Assembly: GCA_020650975.1 (NCBI GenBank) | Contig: JAIPMN010014931.1 | Location: 1 to 20,043, forward strand | Direction: 5' to 3' | Origin: Apostichopus californicus | Lineage: Eukaryota > Echinodermata > Holothuroidea > Aspidochirotida > Stichopodidae | Length of the DNA: 20,043 bases | Shown: piece after piece, positions 11,201 to 19,441 of the stretch | Layout of the letters: each line of letters begins with the position of its first letter | Numbering within the stretch: the stretch's first letter is position 1 | Notes under the pieces: generated by a model | Seen by the model: only the letters and a program-made list of their open reading frames with translations | What the model was told of the DNA's origin: nothing | Database searches by the model: none | Made by a program: the position numbers and the translations under genes

Positions 11201-14200
11201 GAGAGTCGAAGCATTGCAAAGTAAATCGGAAATGGTAATACGCAATTACCGGACAGTCGCAGGTACTTGAAGCATTGCAAACTAATCGGAAATGGTAAGA
11301 CGCAATAAACGAAAGTTGCAAGAGACTTGAAGCTTTGCAAACTAAATAGGAAATGGTAAGACATGATTACCGGACAGTCGCAGGGACTTGAAGCTTTGCA
11401 AACTAATATATGTAACGACCAACAGCCTTTTGCTCAGGTACACATTTGTCTAATCATAGACAGTTTGAGAGAAAAACAGAGCAAGGCAAAAAGACACTAG
11501 AAAAAATAATGAATATGGAACAAAGCTAGCATGAAAATTTGAAGAGAGAAGAAAAATATATGTAAGAAAACACATAAAATAACAAACATTTTATAAAATT
11601 GTAATCAACGAGAATACTCTACGAGATGTGGTAAAATTCACAGGTGACTTTCACTATGAATTTGAAAACTAAAACCTTTCGGGGAAACCTTTGCTATTAC
11701 AAAGGAAAATATTAGGTCTACTGACGAGAAAATCTGGCGGAACGATGGCAACAAAGGGTTGAAATAAGCGGGCGCCCCTGGACATGAAAATACAATACGC
11801 ACAGGCGCTTCTTTGTCGGCAAATAAGCGCCCGCATACTCCTGTAAATATCAGCCTTATCATGCGCTGCACAGAAGCCTGAAACTACATTGCATGCTAGT
11901 GCTATATAGTAACTGCTAGCGATTTGATAAATCACTGATCGATCGAGTGCATGCACAATAGAACTGGTGCACATGGTTTATATATCGCACAACACCTGTA
12001 CTGATACGTACGTACATGCCGTACTTGAATTTTGTTTCTCCTTTTTAGCTCCTGGTAGTGAGAAAATAGCTCCTGGTCCTACTGAAATTGCCGCAAACCA
12101 GGAGCCACTTTTTTAGAAAGTGGCTCCTGGTCCACAAATCCTTATTTCAATCCTTGCTGGCAACCCAATGACAAAGTAGACTGAAGCCTTCTCATAGGGA
12201 TATTTTGATGGCTGAAGTTGATTGCTTCATAAATGTACTGGTGTTGTTGGGGGGGGGGGTTTTTGGGGGGGGGGTGGGTTTACAAATAATTTGATATTGT
12301 CAAGGCATTGGTAATGAATATTTTTTATGTAAAGAATAGTTAGTAGGTCATTTACATTAGGTGAACATGGTCTTGCTTCTTCAAACAAAATTTGATCACT
12401 AGCTACAGGCATATTAATCAAGTTTTTCCAATCTTTTATTTTAAGGTCTTTCAGAAAAATGTTATTACCAAAATCTAATTGTTTAATTCTAAGATTAATA
12501 TGATTTTTTTTATGTTTAGGCTGGGCAATTCATGAATTACAGATGAATGTAACTGTGTGTTCTTGAAATCATCTGAGATATATATTACGCATAGATATCG
12601 GCTTCTTTCGTTGGTTTGATTGGACCGTCGGCCCTTTCTGGGGCACGGTAGAAATAAAGGCCTTCCAGTGAGTTGGGACCAACAGTAAAACGCTTACAAG
12701 AGGAGAATGTCATTGCATAGCCCATGCTGGATAGCTGTAACAGAAATAAACAGGAATACAGAATTTTAACAAACAAACTAGGATGTTTGAATTTTCTCAG
12801 TGGAATAAAATTGCACTTAAAAAATCGGTTCACACTTGACTTTTACACAATAGGGTCCTTGATGGGGACTTCAGTGTCCCTCCTGATCAATTTTTTTTCT
12901 ACTAAACTAAAATAAAAATTACACTGCAGCTACAGTGTCTATCAATGTAGCTAGCTATGTTTACCACAGTACACACAGTAAGTGAAGGATAACTTTGACT
13001 GGAGGGCTTATCCCCGAGTCTCTTCTATTGTACTGCACAAGCTGTTATATCGTAGATGCTTTTGTCTAGTTGAATTTTCCTACAAAGAGCAGTCAAACTT
13101 CTTCTTACGAGATAAGAGGGGATATCCCATGTTACATATTACCTTAGCAGTGTAGTCTTTATTCACAAGAAACTTCTCTGTTCGTAGTGCTGTGTGCACT
13201 AGACATGTGTGGATACGGTACAGAGACCTTGAGGCGGTCACGGCTAGGCGCAGCTTCTTCTCCAGATTCAACTCGGTCTCTTCAGATAGTACTTGACGTA
13301 GAGTGCCTTTCTCCATATACTCCAAAACCGAAAACTTTTCGTCTGAAGGAAATCAGAAGACAATTGCTTGACACTGATAGACAGCAAAATGCAATCCCAA
13401 GTCTCACTACGGTGACATCCCTATGTTCCAATGTCTTTATGTTCCGACAAAAAGAAAAAATTCGGACCATTTTTTTTATCCAAAAATACTTTTGTACCAA
13501 GAAATCTAGTTTTGTGACCCCAATACTTTTGTGAGCCAATTTTTTTGGACCAACATTTTTTCCGACAAAATTTTTTGAGACCAAAAATTTTTTCACGAAA
13601 AAATAATGTTACCCGAAGTTTGTTATGACCCAAACAGTGCTTGTGACCGAAAATTGCTTGTGACCTGGAATTTGTTTGTACTCAAACAAATTTTGGTCCA
13701 AAAATATTGGGGATGAAACGATGGTGCAAATGATTTTTTGGATAAAAAAAATTGTCCCAAAATTATTTTTTTTTGTCGGAACATAGAGACGTTGGAACAT
13801 AGAGACGTCAGAACATAGAGATGTAACTCTCACTACTCTTTTTAATATACATACAAGTGAAATGCCTTTAACGAATGCTTCTGAAACAGTTGTACATCAA
13901 CATTTTAATGCATATATTCTAAAGATTTGGATATGCATGACATGTGGCCACTGGCCTGGCCTCCCAGTTGGGACGATTTTTCCTATACTGTAGTGTCATG
14001 CCCCGCTTCAGAGCACTTGTATCGTCAGTACCAGCAGTATTGAATATCATGTTTCTATCAGATCAAGGTCAAGGAACTGTTTGTACTGACTACACCAGTG
14101 CTTTGAGAGCATGATATTGGAGTATAGTTTAGAGAGGTATTGGCATTATGAAATTGTCCCAACCTGGCTGCACTGGCAATACTATTGGTGAATTTCCTGT

Positions 14201-17200
14201 AGTTTGTGTGAGTCATGTCCCTACCCAGGGACGGACTGGGTCTTAAAACCGGCCCGGGCATTTTCCAACTAGACCGGCCCATTATTCATTGATATGCTAC
14301 TTACATAGTGATTGCCGTCCTGGGGGAGGGGTCTAAGGTGAGGGGTGTCCCCCTCCCCATTGAGATTTTTTGAAGTTAAGAAATGCCTAGATGCAAAGTG
14401 GTGCTATATTTCTCAATTTAGTAGGTTACAATAATCCTTTAAAAATGACCCAGAAATAATTTTCCAGAAGCAACACTTGATTAACTGAGGAAAGTTAAAA
14501 ATTGTAAACAAAATTAGACAAAACTATGTTTTAGACTGGATTTTATATAGTTTTTCAAGCATTTTGTGACAACATGCTTGAAAAAAATGAAGAAAAAAAA
14601 AACCAAAATAAAATCCATTAGCACGGACAGGTTGCCAATAGCACGTTCTTTTGTTACGAACTAACAGACTAACTAACATGGTGATTTCATGAGCTAATTC
14701 CCACAGTTAAAAATATATTTCTGCACAGCCTGTCTGTATTCTATTAACTACTGTGAAAATGGACTGTAATTTTTACCAGGCTCCCCAGCCCACCGACCCA
14801 CCGGCCCACAGGGCATTGCCCAAATGCCCGTGTGGCCAGTCCGCCACTGTCCCTACCCATATACTGTCAGAAGGGTTTGGCAGTTGAATTTGCTCCAGTA
14901 CGTAAGTAAGGGAACTCTACATAATCCTTCACAATCACTCATATCTGCTTGCACAACCATATAGAGATAATTCTGAAATGAACCTACCTTTACTATCCCA
15001 CAAGCCAAACACACGTACTATACTGGGTGATGTGAAAAACATGAGGTTCCTTGTCTCTCGGGCAAAGTTGGATCCCACCTCTTGATTTCTGTTAGGAAGT
15101 ATTCAAAGGAATTCCTCAAAATTTAGTAACTTGTTAAATCAGAGTAATAGAAAAACGGTTGCATCCTCTAACACCTGGAACAACAGCATCCGATTAAATG
15201 TGTTTTACATATTTCACATATTAATAGCATCTTACATCTTACAAGGATATTGGCAAAAGTCTGTCACTAAGCACGATCAAAATCTTGATGATTCAAAGCT
15301 CATTTGTCAAAATCAATCTCGGTCAATTAATTGTACGTTAACGTTATAACCACCAGAGATGGAGACAGAGTTCTTTAACTATAATCATGACTTTAAATAA
15401 ACTGCGTGTAACTGAGATCTGTCATTAGTTACCTTCTTGACCCTTGACCCCTCATATGACCTACTCCTAAACAATGCAGTTTATTCTTATCATAGGTGAG
15501 TCAAATTTTAACAACCCACCAGAACCAAACAGAACTGATATGTTGACACATATGGGGCAGCATACACATAATCTTTGCCTTGACAAAAGTCTTCCCTTAA
15601 ATCACAGAGCGAGGTATTCCATCTTATACTGACAGACAATTAATATCCACAGGCTATGGTAGGTAATGACTTCAGGAAAACAATGTTATCCCCCAATTTT
15701 ATTTGAGAGGATGACAAATGTTTTCAGAAGCCTTCTTCAAGATGGGGCTAATAGTAACTTTATTCAAAGTGGAGCAGTTTATTTAGCAGTTTATTTAGCT
15801 TCTCCACATGGGAGACAAGAGGGACTGCATCAGCCTTCTATTAAGTATTGTCCATGTAATTCTGAATCAAAAAACATGTAAGGACGTTTTAATGAATTAC
15901 GTCACATCTTTGATTTCTTTCACAACCACTTCCTCCAGATCCAATTTGGCTGTATAGTACGTGCAGAAGGTACCCTCTGTCAAGTGTCTTTTATTAGTAA
16001 GTTCATCTGGTTTTACCAAAAACTTGGCAGCAGCTGTGGAGAAGGATAAAGTAAACAAATAGCCAATGAAATATGATTAATGCTGAGACAATGTTTAATA
16101 CTCTGCTCCTTAATTGTCTTCAGCAGGGTGGGAAAATATGGTCTGACTTATTCTACGTAGCTACTCATTAGAAAGTATGTGGAAGGTCTACTGTTGGTGT
16201 TAACCTGTTTTGAATAAATGCAGTATTTATACGTCTACAAATACATACACATAACAACATACATACATACACGCACCCACACGCACACACCCACACACAC
16301 ACGCAGATGTGTCTTTAAAGGCAAAGGCAAAGGCTTGGTTCAGCAGTTAGAGTGTCCGCCTCACAATCCTTAGGTTCCCGGGTCAAAATTCCGCCAGGAG
16401 CCAGATTCTCTAGACGTATTCAAAACTTGGATTTGATATTTCTGGTTTGTGAAGTTGGCAACAGGGTTTTGTTTCTGTTCTTCTTCTCTTGGTTTGGAAA
16501 CAACTCTCATGGATGCACTGCAGTGATGTCTAATGGGGTGCCTTTGCCTACCTAATGTAATTGAGAAAGTGGTCAGGTGCTGCGGTATATACTCTCATCC
16601 GTCAGATGGGGATGTTCAATGCCGGTCCCGGGAGCAGGAATGGGAGCGAATTCACACCCCTGACCCGTTATCTTCTGAACACTTATCGAAAAGAGAAGGG
16701 TTGAAATAAGCCCTAACCACGATCTAACAGGGATAGGGTCTCAAATAAGCTACTGTAAGGCTTCCTGATCCTTGGGTTTCTAAAGTAGACTAAACTATAT
16801 ATACCATCATGGAACAAATTCCTTCATAGCCCTTTAAAAATTTAAACCAACTAACTTATATCAGTCAATGACATTTCACAGAAAAGTAAAATAATGCCAT
16901 TTCCACATTACACATAAAGCAACTTGAGCAAAAGATGCTTGAAAATTGAATTACCTCTCTTTTCCATGAATTCGTTTACGACTTTCTGCACTTTTAACTC
17001 CTCCCTTAAAGTGTTGCAAACTGTCCAGAAAAGTGCAAGAATCAAGAAAAGGTAATGTTACTATTAAACGTACTAATAACATGAAATAGCTACATCATTG
17101 ACTTTATTAACTTGAAATAGAGTCATACTCGTTGCATCTCCTACCAAGTTACAACAGCTTGTCCTGCATTGCACCCTTGGTGCGCTCGAATGCGACCATC

Positions 17201-19131
17201 AGTAGTATTGTACGTGTCTTTAAAATTACAGTCATAGGTGATGGGATGACATACTGACAAGTTTTTATTAGAACTTTTTTAATTTACATCCAAGTTTCTA
17301 TAATCGAAACGCATCTCAAGGTGAGCTTAAAACTCTGATGGTGCATTTCAAACCATTTCCACCAGGAATATTGACCACAAAACATTCCTGATAGTTGGCA
17401 GGTCTCGTTGACTGACGTACTAGCTAAAGGAAACTTAGGTGATCAACTCAACTCAACCTGAACTAGTCTATGCTATCCCTTAACTTTTGTGTCACAATGC
17501 AATTTTTTGCCTTCAGTATTATACTCTTAGGACCGTATGTATATGTATGAATGCATTTCAGTAACCAAGGGTAACACACGCAATGATGGTCATGTTGTAC
17601 ATAATTAGTCGCACCAAGCCTACTGTAGACTTACCTTTCTCAAGCTCCCTTAGAATTTCTTCCTTACATGGCATATCTTCTTTAATACTAAACGCCACTG
17701 CTAAGGTAGTATCCTACGGAAAAAAAGGGCGGGAAAAAAGGGTAAAAGTAAGGCAGTTGCAAACTCATCGAATCACATCGAAACATACAAATGTTCCTAA
17801 ATGTAACATATTCTCGGTATTTAAGATCACTGACACTAGATACTGTACAGTCATCATTTTGTTCATTAAGTCAAGTCACAACTCACAAATCATTTGTTTT
17901 TATCACATGTCCGGTCAAGTCACGTACCAGTCAATGTTTTTGCAATTTAATTGTGTCGCTAGTGACTTGATGTCATTACAAGTCATGTTTCAAGTCAAGA
18001 GTAAATGCAACTTTTAAAGTCACACTCTGATAGGCTAATCAACAGATCAATGGCTATAGGTCCAACAGGGCATTTATCGTGAAGTGATGTAGGTCTGATG
18101 GATGACATGCATTAGTGAACGATACTCACATTTCTATCAGGCCTGCCCTTTTTGTTTTTTAATTTAACACCAATATAAATAGCTATGTAGATTGGGCAGC
18201 ATTTTAATCTTATTGTTAGAGAGACACTTCTCCCTTCCTTCTCTCAATACATATTTGTAAATATGACATATAAAGTAAAATGAAATCATGAATATACAAC
18301 ATTCAGAATACCTTGACTGAAGATAGCTACAAACTCAATGTAGCCTATGTATAATCAGCATGTGTTTCTCATACTCATACAGTATTACAGTACACTCTGC
18401 ATACTTCATGCCACAAACAAGCAGCCGATCCTGAAATTAATTGCATTTATTTACAAATGAAGTGTGGAAGCAAGACTCTCAATTTTTTTTTCTCACAAAA
18501 TGAAGTCCAAAGGATGTGATGTAGATTTGCAAAGCTAAGTCCGAGTTATCGCTTTCCAGTAATATTATTTTATGTTAGCCTACTAATTGTATCAGCTCAA
18601 CATTTAATTGTTACTGTTCAATGTAAAAGAATGAAAAGTGATATCCTCAAATTATTCGAACTTCTAGATCTTTCTCACTTAATAACTTTTTATATTTGCT
18701 TTACCACATAGTGTTTGTAACTCATTTGTGGTCATGTAAGTGAATTCCAGACGCATTCCGCTCTTTTTTAAAAGTACACTGCCATAATATATATACGTAA
18801 TGAGAATGGCGCCATTCTCAGCGTTGATTGTGCAACAGCTTGATCAATGTAATTTCAAAGTTGATAACCAACTTACCAACAATAATACATATTTTCACCA
18901 ATAAGAATTTTCTCTAGCCTGGGCTACTTACCCCAACACATTTACTCAGTTGATTATCCAATTCTTTCAACGACGAAAGGAAAGTGTCAAATCTGTCGGT
19001 ATACTCTTTGTACTTCCGTAATCGGCCAATGAGTTTTGACATCTGATTACTATCACGTTTGGCAAGCTTTGTGCAAAACACCGATATATCCTTGAATAGA
19101 TCTTTTATGCTATCAAGCACTCCTTTAAGTT
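8181..19131 (-). CDS. Ten-exon pseudokinase gene with helical N-terminal region (5' end missing)
   Basis: Hand-assembled spliced gene; coding exons total 1208 nt and give 401 residues plus two bases of a preceding split codon, ending in TGA at 8183-8181. All nine introns are GT-AG, and the phases (0,1,1,2,1,0,2,1,1) join without a break. Numbering starts at the first complete codon. Residues 1-66 and 84-114 are charged and helix-like. The kinase fold runs from about 120 to 380: degraded glycine loop 134-141 (EGTFCTYY), beta3 VVVKEI with Lys153, alphaC Glu170, HTALRTEK at 242-249 in place of HRDLKxEN, SMG at 262-264 in place of DFG, APE at 290-292, DIYAFG at 305-310, and Arg375 in DPKHRP. Loss of both catalytic acidic residues predicts no ordinary phosphotransfer. 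Known: TKL-group kinases share the FGxxLWEI style seen here, and MLKL pairs a helical bundle with a pseudokinase. Inferred: an MLKL-like or RIPK-related TKL pseudokinase, probably cytoplasmic. No signal peptide or membrane segment is visible. The start exon is not identified. Confidence 0.88.
8965..9227. repeat. Three-copy 88/89-bp tandem repeat spanning an exon-intron border
   Basis: Copies start at TATTTAAT at 8965, 9053 and 9141. They share GACAGTTTTATTGTTCTG and the ATGTACCTGATATTTTGGG block. The last copy (highest coordinates) contains the real 3' end and donor of exon I; the other two lie in the following intron. Copies differ by only a few bases, so the expansion looks recent. Confidence 0.92.
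9214..9369 (-). CDS. Exon I: kinase C-lobe end (DPKHRP)
   Basis: 156 nt, phase 1 in and phase 1 out. The acceptor is TTTTCATTTAG and the donor is TATCAG|GTACAT. It encodes an acidic alphaG-like stretch and then LVRHCRSFDPKHRPKIS, the classic kinase subdomain XI, with Arg375 able to bridge to the APE glutamate. The last 14 nt and the donor lie inside a three-copy tandem repeat. Confidence 0.9.
9996..10067 (-). pseudogene. Decayed duplicate of exon H
   Basis: On the gene strand, CTTCAG is followed by a frame reading FGMMLYKIKFYSNQAMLFQ and a stop, then CCAG and GTATC. It aligns with exon H along its length and has a 20-nt identical block at its centre (plus-strand 10019-10038 against 10620-10639). 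It lacks the single G after the acceptor and has about four extra bases, so joining it to exon G shifts the frame to a quick stop. It is read as a non-functional exon copy in the H-I intron; use in a truncated transcript cannot be excluded. Confidence 0.75.
10114..10137. repeat. AC-rich microsatellite
   Basis: Run of CA repeats interrupted by TGCATG, in the intron between exons H and I, close to the decayed exon copy. Confidence 0.8.
10606..10664 (-). CDS. Exon H: kinase helix F (FGIILWEIF)
   Basis: 59 nt, phase 2 in and phase 1 out. The acceptor is TTTCTTTCTCATCAG at 10666-10665. It encodes FGIILWEIFTQTKPFSSVL, which continues exon G as ADIYAFGIILWEI. The chosen donor is TTAG|GTATCC; a decayed copy of this exon near 10000 also has CCAG followed by GTATC at the same place, which supports it. 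A second in-phase donor, CCA|GTGTAT, would end the exon at 10615 and drop three residues. Confidence 0.85.
10680..11408. repeat. Twelve-unit minisatellite, unit about 60 bp
   Basis: Units begin near 10680, 10740, 10801, 10860, 10921, 10983, 11045, 11107, 11168, 11230, 11290 and 11351. Each carries AAATGGTAAGAC, ATTACCGGACAGTCGCAG and CTTGAAGCATTGCAAA with small changes. The array sits in the intron between exons G and H and ends about 15 bp from the exon H acceptor. Open frames across it are by-products of the repeat. Confidence 0.95.
12049..12131. repeat. AGCTCCTGGT repeats ending in a perfect 15-bp hairpin
   Basis: GCTCCTGGT occurs directly near 12049, 12069 and 12123 and once inverted near 12098. 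The last two form a perfect stem, ACCAGGAGCCACTTT (12097-12111), with a five-base TTTAG loop and its complement at 12117-12131. It lies in the intron between exons G and H. Confidence 0.85.
12249..12278 (+). repeat. G-run tract with quadruplex potential
   Basis: Eleven Gs, five Ts, ten Gs, one T and three Gs in a row. Such runs can form a G-quadruplex on the plus strand, and would give a C-rich transcript from the minus-strand gene. Exact run lengths may be unreliable in an assembly. Confidence 0.8.
12589..12734 (-). CDS. Exon G: kinase activation segment and APE
   Basis: 146 nt, phase 0 in and phase 2 out. The acceptor is CTGTTACAG and the donor is TATGC|GTAATA. It begins LSSMGYA, so DFG is replaced by SMG. 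The activation segment is followed by YRAPERADGPIKPTKEADIY, which keeps the APE motif and the helix F entry. The last two bases, GC, complete an Ala codon with exon H. Confidence 0.92.
13143..13342 (-). CDS. Exon F: kinase hinge to degenerate catalytic loop
   Basis: 200 nt, phase 1 in and phase 0 out. The acceptor is TGATTTCCTTCAG and the donor is GCTAAG|GTAATA. The hinge and alphaD read VLEYMEKGTLRQVL, a standard TKL pattern. The catalytic loop reads VHTALRTEKFLV: His242 stays, but the catalytic Asp is Ala244 and the metal-binding Asn is Lys249. It ends at DYTAK, just before the DFG position. Confidence 0.92.
13411..13827. mobile_element. Palindromic DNA element with 9-bp target duplication
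   Basis: The two ends are long inverted repeats: GTGACATCCCTATGTTCC at the left against GTTACATCTCTATGTTCT read inward from the right, followed on both sides by TGTTCCGACAAAAA-like and TTTTTATCCAAAAA-like sequence. A 9-bp direct repeat, TCTCACTAC, flanks it at 13402-13410 and 13828-13836. A 16-bp subterminal motif (GGAACATAGAGACGTT type) repeats two to three times at each end. No transposase is seen. Long inverted repeats with a 9-bp duplication fit Mutator-like elements; that class is inferred. Confidence 0.82.
14226..14849. mobile_element. hAT-like non-autonomous DNA transposon
   Basis: 624 bp. The left end is CAGGGACGGACTGG; the right end, read inward, is CAGTGGCGGACTGG (12 of 14 match). 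It is flanked by a perfect 8-bp direct repeat, TCCCTACC, at 14218-14225 and 14850-14857. An 8-bp duplication with CAG-type ends is the established mark of hAT elements. No transposase frame is present. It lies in the intron between exons E and F. A GGGGGAGGGG/CCCCCTCCCC pair sits near 14323-14358. Confidence 0.85.
14988..15088 (-). CDS. Exon E: kinase alphaC helix and beta4
   Basis: 101 nt, phase 2 in and phase 1 out. The acceptor is CTTCCTAACAG and the donor is AAAG|GTAGGT. FARETRNL carries the alphaC glutamate (Glu170) that would pair with Lys153. SPSIVRVFGLWDS matches the beta4 region (HPNIVxxxG type) of TKL and tyrosine kinases. Confidence 0.88.
15901..16033 (-). CDS. Exon D: kinase N-lobe, glycine loop and beta3 lysine
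   Basis: 133 nt, phase 1 in and phase 2 out. The acceptor is CCTTCTCCACAG and the donor is GTGAC|GTAATT. The glycine-rich loop is degraded to EGTFCTYYTAKL. The beta3 strand VVVKEI keeps the ATP-anchoring lysine (Lys153). Together these place the start of the kinase fold here. Confidence 0.88.
16240..16305. repeat. Impure AC/ATAC microsatellite
   Basis: ACATACATAC followed by ACGCACCCACACGCACACAC and similar words, just left of the SINE in the intron between exons C and D. Confidence 0.8.
16330..16760 (+). mobile_element. tRNA-derived SINE
   Basis: A tRNA-like head carries an A-box-like TGGTTCAGCAGT at 16336-16347 and a B-box-like GGTCAAAATTCC at 16381-16392, with CCGCCTCACAATCC between them. 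It is followed by a non-tRNA body. Both boxes are imperfect, so this is an old copy. The right border is only approximate. It lies in the intron between exons C and D, opposite to the gene. Confidence 0.65.
16955..17020 (-). CDS. Exon C: helix before the kinase domain
   Basis: 66 nt, phase 1 in and phase 1 out. The acceptor is TTTTCTGGACAG and the donor is GAGAG|GTAATT. It encodes CNTLREELKVQKVVNEFMEK and a final R, with a heptad-like hydrophobic spacing. Position and character match a brace or linker helix joining an N-terminal bundle to a kinase fold. That role is inferred from layout alone. Confidence 0.8.
17635..17713 (-). CDS. Exon B: linker and helix
   Basis: 79 nt, phase 0 in and phase 1 out. 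The acceptor is a T-run followed by CCGTAG and the donor is AAAG|GTAAGT. It encodes DTTLAVAFSIKEDMPCKEEI and then LRELEK. The run after the Pro is acidic and basic, and continues into exon C as one long predicted helix. Confidence 0.8.
18932..19131 (-). CDS. Exon A: N-terminal helical segment
   Basis: 200 nt, two leading bases then 66 codons. The acceptor follows a T-rich tract ending AAAG at 19133-19132; the donor is GGG|GTAAGT. It encodes a Lys/Asp/Leu-rich amphipathic stretch (beginning LKGVLDSIKDLFKDIS, later RLRKYKEYTDRF) with no Pro or internal stop, as expected of helices in a bundle. It enters in phase 1, so at least one earlier coding exon is needed. Confidence 0.75.
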
Positions 19132-19327
19132 CTTTAAAAAAAAGTTTAAAATGAAAACTTGAATGAAAATTTTACAGGTATTTCCTCTACCTGCGAAAAA
19201 TGACAATTTGACAGAAGAATACAGTTGACAGCATATATAGAATACTTCTCGCAGAAAATACTTAGAGCATATTGCATGCATGTACAAGTTTTGCTTAGGG
19301 CGTTAAGTTTGTTGCACTAGTTACCAA

Positions 19328-19441
19328 ATGGCGGCCAGTGGAGACGGGGGTGTATATGTAGGTGGTCCCCCTAAAAGACGTTTCTTTTTGCGCGAGTCTT
19401 CACACCCTTTAATGGCAATAAATGAATTTTCACACTGGTGA
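19328..19441 (+). CDS. Possible short ORF or first exon, 37 codons
   Basis: An ATG in a good start context (ACCAAATGG) opens a frame of 37 codons reading MAASGDGGVYVGGPPKRRFF and onward, ending TGA at 19439-19441. Local GC is higher than in its surroundings. A donor-like TAT|GTAGGT inside it could make it a first exon. It contains the 33-bp dispersed repeat, which argues for repeat-derived sequence. The product is not recognised. Confidence 0.2.
   Translation: MAASGDGGVYVGGPPKRRFFLRESSHPLMAINEFSHW
19380..19412. repeat. 33-bp dispersed repeat, copy 2
   Basis: Differs from 5411-5443 at a single base (T for G at the ninth position). In this copy it lies inside a short plus-strand open frame that starts at 19328. 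Confidence 0.85.

Noticed and set aside
10731-11364. Repetitive minus-strand frames translating a CDCPVI... or RLSGN... pattern
   Set aside because: They are the minisatellite read in frame; units vary in length (60-62 bp) and break the frame repeatedly.
10160-11408. CRISPR-like array suggested by the regular repeat spacing
   Set aside because: The units are contiguous minisatellite copies without unique spacers, and the DNA is eukaryotic.
11638-11974. Two overlapping minus-strand frames of 77 and 101 codons, one containing DKADIY
   Set aside because: DKADIY recalls the kinase ADIY segment, but nothing else fits. The true segment is in exon G, and no splice sites support these frames.
13187-13534. 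115-codon plus-strand open frame
   Set aside because: Antisense of exon F running into the palindromic element; no recognisable protein.
13421-13833. Several minus-strand frames of about 70-104 codons
   Set aside because: They lie within the non-coding palindromic element and arise from its repeated words.
17583-18017. 144-codon plus-strand open frame
   Set aside because: It runs antisense through exon B and intron sequence, with no domain and no coding-like composition.
19191-19281. Possible first exon of the pseudokinase gene on the minus strand (ATG at 19281, donor GCAG|GTAGAG, phase 1)
   Set aside because: The phase fits exon A, but the intron would be only 59 nt while the others run from 408 to 1924, and the cysteine- and tyrosine-rich translation does not look like the helical region it would join.
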